In this document: piece by piece, positions 1 to 5,263 of the stretch
How the letters are laid out: each line of letters starts with the position of its first letter
How positions within the stretch are numbered: position 1 is the stretch's first letter
Origin: Chloroflexota bacterium
Lineage (GTDB): Bacteria > Chloroflexota > Limnocylindria > Limnocylindrales > CSP1-4
Direction: 5' to 3'
Length of the DNA: 9,772 nt
NCBI GenBank assembly: GCA_021812735.1
Contig: JAKAMV010000303.1
Location: 1 to 9,772 of the forward strand
The notes under the pieces: model-generated
What the model saw: only the letters and a program-made list of their open reading frames with translations
Told to the model about the DNA's origin: nothing
Database searches by the model: none
Made by a program: the position numbers and the translations under genes

Positions 1-6
1 CTGCCC

Positions 7-960
7 GTGACCTACTCCATCGTGGCCCGCGACGCGGCGACCGGCGATCTCGGCGTCGCCGTGCAGTCGCGATTCCTGTCGGTGGGCTCGGTGGTGCCGT
101 GGGCGCGCGCTGGCATCGGCGCGATCGCGACGCAGTCCTACGCGAACGTCGCCTACGGACCCGGTGGTCTGGACCTCCTGGCGGGCGGCGCCGACGCGGC
201 GACCGCGGTCGCCACGCTCACGAAGGCCGACGCGCTCCGATCGCAGCGCCAGCTGGGCATCGTCGACGCCCGGGGCCGGTCGGCCAACCACACCGGCCGC
301 TCCTGCTTCGCGTGGGCGGGCGGCAGGACGGGTCCCGACTACGCGGCCCAGGGCAACATCCTCGCGGGCGCCGCCGTGGTCGACGGTCTCGCCGACACGT
401 TCGAGCGCGGCGGGCTCGCGTTCCCCGAGCTGCTGGTGGCGTGCCTCGAGGCGGCGGAGGCCGCTGGCGGCGACCGTCGCGGCAGCGAGTCGGCGGCGCT
501 GCTCGTCGTGCGTGACGGCGGCGGCTACGGGGGCGGCAACGACCGCTGGATCGACCTGCGCGTCGATGACCATCTGGACCCGGTCGGGGAGCTCGGCCGG
601 CTCCTGTCGCTGACGCGCCTGTACATGGAGCGCCCCGCGGCGTCCGATCTGGTGGCGGTGGACGCGGCGTTGGCCGCGGAGCTGCGAGACCACCTTGATC
701 GACTCGGGTGGGGCCCCGCCTCGGGGCGCACGGGCGTGCCGGTGTTCGCGCCGATGTGGCCCGACGAGGCGGAGCCGGGCGAGGACCGGCCCGCGGTGGG
801 CGAGCCGCGGCCGCTCCCGGACGGCTGGGACGCTGCGTGGCAGGAGCGGCTGCTGGCCTGGATGTCGGTCGAGAACCTCGAGGAGCGGGCTTCGGCGGCC
901 GGCTGGATCGATCCGCGGGTGCTCGCCTACCTGCGGATGGCCGCCACCGCCCGGGGCTGA
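7..960 (+). CDS. DUF1028 family protein (Ntn-hydrolase-like)
   Basis: A 317-residue protein of the DUF1028 family, which is classed with the Ntn-hydrolase-like fold; its substrate is not established. The N-terminal TYSIVARDAATGDLGVAVQS followed by SVGSVVPWARAGIGAIATQS is the family signature. The core runs to about residue 215 and includes GPGGLDLL, QLGIVDARG, GNILAG and the late RWIDLRVDDH segment. Residues about 220-317 form a separate tail, with a DAALAAELRDHLDRLGW stretch and a final WMSVENLEERA...WIDPRVLAYLR segment. In this family such a tail has been described as a putative peptidoglycan-binding-like region. No signal peptide or membrane segment is visible. The start is GTG at 7, which fits the usual MTYSIVAR-type N-terminus; because the window begins six bases upstream, its ribosome binding site cannot be judged. 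It is followed after 40 bp by a GNAT gene on the same strand. Family assignment is secure; function is unknown. Confidence 0.9.
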   Translation: MTYSIVARDAATGDLGVAVQSRFLSVGSVVPWARAGIGAIATQSYANVAYGPGGLDLLAGGADAATAVATLTKADALRSQRQLGIVDARGRSANHTGRSCFAWAGGRTGPDYAAQGNILAGAAVVDGLADTFERGGLAFPELLVACLEAAEAAGGDRRGSESAALLVVRDGGGYGGGNDRWIDLRVDDHLDPVGELGRLLSLTRLYMERPAASDLVAVDAALAAELRDHLDRLGWGPASGRTGVPVFAPMWPDEAEPGEDRPAVGEPRPLPDGWDAAWQERLLAWMSVENLEERASAAGWIDPRVLAYLRMAATARG

Positions 961-1000
961 CGAGAAGCCCAGCCAATGGCCGCGACCTGGACGGCCCCCG

Positions 1001-1543
1001 ATGGGTGACGCTCCCGCGCCTTGGACGCTGCGCCGGGCAACGGGCGCCGACGCGGTGGCCATGGCGGCGATGCACATCCGCGCCTGGCAGGCCGCCTATC
1101 GAGGCATCGTCCCGGACGCCCACCTCGACGCGCTTGATGTCGGGACCCGCGCGGCGCGATACCGCCTGGACAAGCCTGCCCCCGACGACCCGGAGACGTG
1201 GCTCGCGGTCACGGAGCCGGCCGGGGACGTCATCGGCTTCGTCGTCACGGGGCCCTGCCGCGACGAGGGCCTTCCGGGTCTCGGCGAGGTGTGGTCCATC
1301 TACGTCGACCCGGCCCACTGGCGGGAAGGCGTCGGGGCCCGACTGATGGACGACGCGGTCGCCCGCCTGGACCGCGCCGGGTTCTCCGAGGCCATCCTGT
1401 GGGTCCTGACCGACAACCTGCGGGCGCGGCGGTTCTACGAGGCGAAGGGCTGGCACGCTGACGGCGGGACCAAGACGATCCAGATCGGCGGCCAGGCGAC
1501 CCGCGAGACCCGCTACCGGCGCGCCATCGGCCGGGCCGGGTGA
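1001..1543 (+). CDS. GNAT family N-acetyltransferase
   Basis: A 180-residue GCN5-related N-acetyltransferase, expected to transfer an acetyl group from acetyl-CoA to an amine; the acceptor cannot be read from the sequence. The N-terminus has LRRATGADAVAMAAMHIRAW and then AAYRGIVPDAHLDAL, typical of a common GNAT subgroup. The acetyl-CoA pyrophosphate loop is VDPAHWREGVGARLM (about residues 102-116). The second half of the fold is WVLTDNLRARRFYEAKGW (134-151). ATG 1001 is chosen because it precedes the conserved N-terminus by only a few residues. The reading frame stays open further upstream to 695, but that part overlaps the DUF1028 gene and reads as arginine-rich out-of-frame sequence. No clear Shine-Dalgarno site precedes 1001, so it may be translated by coupling to upstream translation. 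The next GNAT follows almost directly, suggesting one operon. Confidence 0.87.
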   Translation: MGDAPAPWTLRRATGADAVAMAAMHIRAWQAAYRGIVPDAHLDALDVGTRAARYRLDKPAPDDPETWLAVTEPAGDVIGFVVTGPCRDEGLPGLGEVWSIYVDPAHWREGVGARLMDDAVARLDRAGFSEAILWVLTDNLRARRFYEAKGWHADGGTKTIQIGGQATRETRYRRAIGRAG

Positions 1544-1560
1544 CCGGTATCCTCGCGGCC

Positions 1561-2139
1561 ATGCCCGACCGACCGAGCGACCCCCCGTCCATCCCCACCG
1601 AGCGCCTCGAGCTCGTCTCGATGTCGCTCGAGTTCATGAAGGCGCTCGAGGCGGGCGAGAGCGATGAGGCGGCACGCCTCATGCAGGCACAGCTGCCAGA
1701 CGACATGGCCGAGGACCTGGCCAACTTCCTGCGCTACCGGATCCCCGAGCTCGAGCGCGATCCCTCGATCCGGCCGTGGCTGGGCCGCTCGATGGTCTGG
1801 ACGCACCCCGACGGGCGCCGCGAGGTCATCGGCACGATCGGCTTCCACGCCCCGCCCGATGGCGATGGCCGCGTGGAGATCGGGTATCGGGTGGAGCCCG
1901 CCTGGCGCCGGAAGGGCATCGCCACCGAATGCGCGCGGGCGCTCCTCGCCTGGGCCGAGTCGCAGGGCGTCCACCGCTTCCGCGCCTCCGTCGCCCCCGA
2001 CAACACGGCCTCGCTGGCGGTCATCGACTCGTTCGGATTCAGGCGCGTCGGCGAGCAGATGGACGAGGTGGACGGCCTGGAGCTCGTGTTCCACCTGGAC
2101 CGGCCGGCAGCCGGGGACAGGGGAGCTGGAGCCGGGTGA
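1561..2139 (+). CDS. GNAT family N-acetyltransferase, RimJ/RimL-like
   Basis: A 192-residue GNAT enzyme of the RimJ/RimL-like type (COG1670 style), which acetylates amino groups of proteins or small molecules; the substrate is unknown. It opens with IPTERLELVSMSLEFMKALE, the usual 'T-x-R-L-x-L' first strand. The acetyl-CoA loop is VEPAWRRKGIATECARALL (about residues 111-129). The distal motif is SVAPDNTASLAVIDSFGF (143-160), followed by RRVG. It is clearly a different subfamily from the GNAT just upstream, so the pair is not a recent duplication. An in-frame GTG at 1540 overlaps the previous stop (GTGA) and would add seven residues. ATG 1561 is preferred because the extra residues do not resemble family sequence, but the overlap would allow translational coupling. 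A GC-rich hairpin begins in the stop codon. Confidence 0.86.
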   Translation: MPDRPSDPPSIPTERLELVSMSLEFMKALEAGESDEAARLMQAQLPDDMAEDLANFLRYRIPELERDPSIRPWLGRSMVWTHPDGRREVIGTIGFHAPPDGDGRVEIGYRVEPAWRRKGIATECARALLAWAESQGVHRFRASVAPDNTASLAVIDSFGFRRVGEQMDEVDGLELVFHLDRPAAGDRGAGAG

Positions 2140-2165
2140 GGCGCCGCGCGCCGGCAGCGGCGCCT
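2139..2165 (+). terminator. Hairpin overlapping the GNAT stop codon, possible terminator
   Basis: AGGCGCCGC (2139-2147) and GCGGCGCCT (2157-2165) form a perfect 9-bp stem with a 9-nt loop, and the first base is the last base of the TGA stop. No T tract follows, so it is not a classic intrinsic terminator. It may still end or stabilise the upstream transcript in a GC-rich genome. Confidence 0.35.
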
Positions 2166-2261
2166 GCATTGCCCGCACTGCCGATGGTGCGTGCCGGACC
2201 AAGGACTGCCGGACGGCGGAACGTTCGTACCGTGGCGACCGCGCAGTCCCGTCTGCCACGG

Positions 2262-2289
2262 TTGACGCGGTGCGATTGCGCGCCATGGT
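2262..2289 (+). promoter_or_regulatory. Weak candidate promoter for the PAS-EAL gene
   Basis: TTGACG at 2262-2267 matches five of six bases of the -35 consensus. CATGGT at 2284-2289, 16 nt further on, is a poor -10 (three of six). It would give a leader of about 70 nt before ATG 2365. Just upstream lies an inverted repeat, ACCGTGGC (2229-2236) and GCCACGGT (2255-2262), which touches the -35. This is a tentative call. Confidence 0.22.
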
Positions 2290-2364
2290 CAGCTTCGAGG
2301 GGGGCCCGGCCCGTCGACTCTCGCTGCGGCCGGTCGCCGCGCGGGAGGTGGTGAAGTCAGCGGC

Positions 2365-3903
2365 ATGACAGCGAAGCCGCGTCCCCGGCATTCGCCGGCG
2401 CAGCCGACCCCCGCAGATCGGCTTGGCGCCGTCGCCCCGACGCGAGCGCCGGGTGGTCGACGCCCGCCCACGCAGCTGATCGGCACCCTCGCCCAGGTGT
2501 CCGGCATGGCATGGTCCACCGACACGGACCTGCGGTGCACGAGCTTCCTGGGCCCGGGGCTTGAGGGCCTCGGCATCGTCCCGGGCGACGTCATCGGCGC
2601 CCGGATGGAGGAGCTCCTCGGGACGACGGACCCCTCAGACCCGACCATCGCCGCGCATCGCCTCGCGCTCGCCGGCAGCGGTTCGGGCTATGAGGCGACG
2701 TTCGGCGGCCGCGACTTCGTGGTCCATGTCGAGCCCCTGCGGGCTGCGGACGGCGCGATCCAGGGCGTCATCGGCGTCTCGTTCGACGTCACCGAGCACC
2801 GGCGCGCCGAGGCCGAGGTGCGCGAGAGCGAGGCGAGCTACCGCGCCCTGGTCGAGCAGTCAGCTGACGGGATCCTCGTGTCCGACAAGAGCGGCATGTA
2901 CGTGGAGGCGAACCCTGCGATCTGCCGCATGCTCGGCTACACGCGCGAGGAGATCCTGAGCTTGGCCTCGCCGGGCCTGCGGGCCGATGACGACCCGCTG
3001 ACGCCCGGGGATATGGACGCGCTCTTGGCGTCGAGGAAGCGGGGCGAGGGACTGGTCGTCGAGCGCCGCTACCGGCGGAGCGACGGCTCGAGCCTGCCGG
3101 CCGAGGTCAGCTTCATGGAGCTGCCCGACGGACGCCTGCTGCGGACCATCCGCGACATCACGAGCCGGCTGACCGCGGAGGACGCCCTCCGCAGCAGCGA
3201 GCGCAACCTGGCCGAGGCCCAGCGGCTCGCCCACATCGGCAGCGCGGAGTGGGACCTGGCGACCGGCGTCGCCCTGCGCTCCGACGAGCTCCACCGGATC
3301 TACGGAATGGAGCCGGGGACGATACCTGCCACGACGGAGGCGTTCCTTGCGTTCACGCACCCCGATGACCGAGCTCGCGTGCGGTCTCTGGTGGAGGCCG
3401 CAGCGGCGGGCGGTGGCAGGTACGCGACGGACTACCGCGCCGTCCGACCCGACGGGAGCGTCCGGTTCATCCACGAGGAGGGTGAGCTCATGCGGGATCC
3501 GAGCGGTGCGCCAGCGCGCCTGGTCGGGACCGTTCAAGACGTGACCGACCGGCTCGTCGCCGACACGGAGCGCGCGCCTCGTCGCGGCCGTCGAGCATGC
3601 GTCCGACTCGGTGGTGATCACCGACCTGGCTGGCACCGTCGAGTACGTCAACCCCGCCTTCGAGCGGATGTCCGGGTACCGCCGCGACGAGGCGGTCGGC
3701 GAGAACCCGCGGATCCTCAAGAGCGGCCGCCAGACCGCGGCGTTCTACCGGGCTCTGTGGCGGCGGCTGGGCCACGGGCAGGCCTGGTCCGGCACCCTCG
3801 TCAACCGGCGCAAGGACGGGTCGGTCTACGAGGTGGAGGCGACGATCTCGCCGATCCGCGCCCCGGGCGGCGGGGTGACCGGGTACGTCGGGGTCCAGCG
3901 TGA
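2365..3903 (+). CDS. PAS-domain sensor, N-terminal half of a frameshifted PAS-GAF-EAL phosphodiesterase
   Basis: This reading frame encodes the sensory half of a large cyclic-di-GMP signalling protein. PAS-type modules lie at about residues 40-145 (ending GVIGVSFDVTEHRRAE), 155-270 (ALVEQSADGILVSDKSG, EANPAICRMLGYTREEIL, then TIRDITSRL) and 280-397 (AQRLAHIGSAEWDLATG, HPDDRARVR, then LVGTVQDVTDRL). Short helical linkers join them. Genuine sequence stops at about residue 403 (DTER, near 3571). From there to the stop at 3903 the frame is arginine- and glycine-rich, while the expected fourth PAS continues in the frame one base over. The last 110 residues are therefore probably artefactual. Start ATG 2365 has a GGGAGGTGG tract at 2343-2351, somewhat far upstream. 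No membrane segment or signal peptide is seen, so it is probably a cytoplasmic sensor. Ligands of the PAS domains are unknown. Confidence 0.8.
   Translation: MTAKPRPRHSPAQPTPADRLGAVAPTRAPGGRRPPTQLIGTLAQVSGMAWSTDTDLRCTSFLGPGLEGLGIVPGDVIGARMEELLGTTDPSDPTIAAHRLALAGSGSGYEATFGGRDFVVHVEPLRAADGAIQGVIGVSFDVTEHRRAEAEVRESEASYRALVEQSADGILVSDKSGMYVEANPAICRMLGYTREEILSLASPGLRADDDPLTPGDMDALLASRKRGEGLVVERRYRRSDGSSLPAEVSFMELPDGRLLRTIRDITSRLTAEDALRSSERNLAEAQRLAHIGSAEWDLATGVALRSDELHRIYGMEPGTIPATTEAFLAFTHPDDRARVRSLVEAAAAGGGRYATDYRAVRPDGSVRFIHEEGELMRDPSGAPARLVGTVQDVTDRLVADTERAPRRGRRACVRLGGDHRPGWHRRVRQPRLRADVRVPPRRGGRREPADPQERPPDRGVLPGSVAAAGPRAGLVRHPRQPAQGRVGLRGGGDDLADPRPGRRGDRVRRGPA
3571..3577 (+). other. Probable frameshift site in the PAS-EAL gene
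   Basis: The run CGCGCGC sits where homologous-looking sequence leaves frame 1 (…VADTER) and resumes in frame 2 (ARLVAAVEHASDSVVITD). Restoring one CG dinucleotide here gives a seamless linker, DTERARLVAAVEHASDS, of the length expected between PAS modules. Skipping one base instead gives DTEARLVAAV. Either a real mutation or a sequencing or assembly slip in the CG repeat would explain it. Canonical slippery heptamers for programmed -1 frameshifting are absent. Confidence 0.7.
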
Positions 3904-5161
3904 CGTGACAGCGGTCCGGGCCTCCGAGTCAGCCTTGGCATCCGAGGTCCGCGAGCGGGCGCAGGTTGCCGCGGCGCTCGCCCGCCTCCAGCCGGGCCCC
4001 ACCGCCGAGGAGACGGCAGCCGATATCTGCAGTGAGCTGCTGGCGCTGCCGGGCCTGGACATCGCGGCTGTGTTCGATTTCACCGGGCCCACGCGCGCCG
4101 TGCCCCTCGCCTCGGGCGGCCCCACGGGCCTGCCGTTCAGCCCGGGCGTGGCGATCCCCGCGCCGCGGGCGGAGTACCTCTACGAGCGCGCGCTCCGGGG
4201 TCCGTGGGCCGAGGAATGGCGCGCACGCCCCGAGGACGGTGCCTACGGCGTGGCGATGCTGCGGGTGGGGACCAAGGCGTCGGCCTTCGCGCCAATCCGC
4301 AACGGCGACGGCCTCCTGGGCCTCGTCGCCGTCGGGACCACTGACGCGGCGTACGCCCGCCACCTCGTGGACCACCTGCCGATCGTCTCGGAGTTCGCCG
4401 CGACCGCGAGCGCGCTGTTGAGCCCTCGGCTCGAGTTCGGGCACCGCGCCGACGTGGCGAGGGCCCGGATCGCGCAGGTTCTCGCGGACCGGGCATTCCA
4501 GCCGGTGTTCCAGCCCGTGCTGACGCTCGGCACGAGGCGATGCGTGGGCTACGAGGCGCTGACGCGATTCGCCGACGGCACGCCGCCCGACCGGATGATC
4601 CGCGAGGCGCGGGCCGTCGGCCTCGGGCCGGACATCGAGCTCGCGACCCTCACGGCGGCCATCGAGGCGGCTCGATCCCTGCCGGGCGGCCGCTGGCTCA
4701 GCCTCAACATCTCGCCCGACGTCTTGGTGCTCACGGACCGGCTGGTCGGCCCCTTCGCCGCCACGCCGCGACGCCTCGTGCTCGAGGTCACCGAGCACGA
4801 GGCGATCGACGAGTACGCCGCCGTCCGGTCCGCCGTGGCCCACCTCGGCCCGTCCGTCAGGCTCGCGGTCGACGACGCCGGGTCCGGCTTCGCGAGCCTG
4901 CGCCACGTCGTGGAGCTTCGGCCGCAGTTCCTCAAGGTGGACATCAGCCTCGTCCGCGACGTGGACCGGGACCTCACGCGACAGGCGATGGTCGCCGGGC
5001 TGGCGCAGTTCGCGCAGCGCGCACGCTGCACCGTGATCGCCGAGGGGATCGAGACCCGCGCTGAGGCCGACATGCTTCGGGAGCTCGCCGTCCGCTACGG
5101 GCAGGGGTACTTCCTGGGGCGGCCGGTCCCTGCTCCGGGCGACGAGGCTGCCCGGCGGTAG
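3611..5161 (+). CDS. PAS-GAF-EAL cyclic-di-GMP phosphodiesterase, C-terminal half
   Basis: This half contains the catalytic domain that hydrolyses cyclic-di-GMP to pGpG. Counting from GTG 3611, residues 1-102 are a PAS domain (DLAGTVEYVNPAFERMSGY, then GYVGVQRDVT) and about 125-270 are GAF-like. EAL spans about 285-510. The EAL residues look complete: EALTRF at 315-320, the metal-binding Asn in LSLNIS (N366), Glu in LEVTE (E392), DDAGSG (D421, D422), Lys in LKVD (K442), AEGIET (E478) and GQGYFLGRP (Q498). There is no GGDEF partner domain. The true protein very probably starts at 2365: open sequence with PAS-linker character extends back to 3572, no ribosome binding site precedes 3611, and GTG 3611 falls inside a PAS domain. 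A restored product would be about 930 residues. It converges with a diguanylate cyclase gene 102 bp downstream. Confidence 0.88.
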   Translation: MVITDLAGTVEYVNPAFERMSGYRRDEAVGENPRILKSGRQTAAFYRALWRRLGHGQAWSGTLVNRRKDGSVYEVEATISPIRAPGGGVTGYVGVQRDVTAVRASESALASEVRERAQVAAALARLQPGPTAEETAADICSELLALPGLDIAAVFDFTGPTRAVPLASGGPTGLPFSPGVAIPAPRAEYLYERALRGPWAEEWRARPEDGAYGVAMLRVGTKASAFAPIRNGDGLLGLVAVGTTDAAYARHLVDHLPIVSEFAATASALLSPRLEFGHRADVARARIAQVLADRAFQPVFQPVLTLGTRRCVGYEALTRFADGTPPDRMIREARAVGLGPDIELATLTAAIEAARSLPGGRWLSLNISPDVLVLTDRLVGPFAATPRRLVLEVTEHEAIDEYAAVRSAVAHLGPSVRLAVDDAGSGFASLRHVVELRPQFLKVDISLVRDVDRDLTRQAMVAGLAQFAQRARCTVIAEGIETRAEADMLRELAVRYGQGYFLGRPVPAPGDEAARR

Positions 5162-5184
5162 GCCGATCGGCCGCCGGACGGCGG
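5161..5184 (+). terminator. Palindrome and small hairpin after the EAL gene, possible terminator
   Basis: GGCCGATCGGCC (5161-5172) is a perfect 12-bp palindrome beginning at the last base of the TAG stop. CCGCC (5171-5175) and GGCGG (5180-5184) form an overlapping 5-bp stem with a GGAC loop. No T tract follows. These may form alternative structures ending the EAL transcript. Confidence 0.3.
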
Positions 5185-5220
5185 GCGACGAGCGCGCTGC
5201 GGTGTCATCAGGACGGACCC

Positions 5221-5261
5221 GCGCTGCGGCTCCCTCGGTGCCGTCCCGCCGATCGCAGCGC
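5221..5261 (-). terminator. Inverted repeat just after the diguanylate cyclase stop, possible terminator
   Basis: GCGCTGCG (5221-5228) and CGCAGCGC (5254-5261) are perfect 8-bp arms around a 25-nt loop. The repeat starts two bases past the - strand stop codon (5264-5266). With the EAL-side hairpin it may form a two-way termination zone between the convergent genes. There is no U tract on either strand. Confidence 0.3.
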
Positions 5262-5263
5262 CG

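Noticed and set aside
218..1456. 412-codon open frame on the - strand across the DUF1028 and first GNAT genes
   Set aside because: It is proline- and arginine-rich with no domain, and crosses two well-supported genes on the other strand.
1540..1560. GTG 1540 as the start of the second GNAT
   Set aside because: It is possible through the GTGA overlap, but the seven added residues are not family-like; ATG 1561 is the simpler choice.
3929..4906. 325-codon open frame on the - strand across the GAF-EAL region
   Set aside because: The + frame has all EAL catalytic motifs; the - frame is a compositional shadow.
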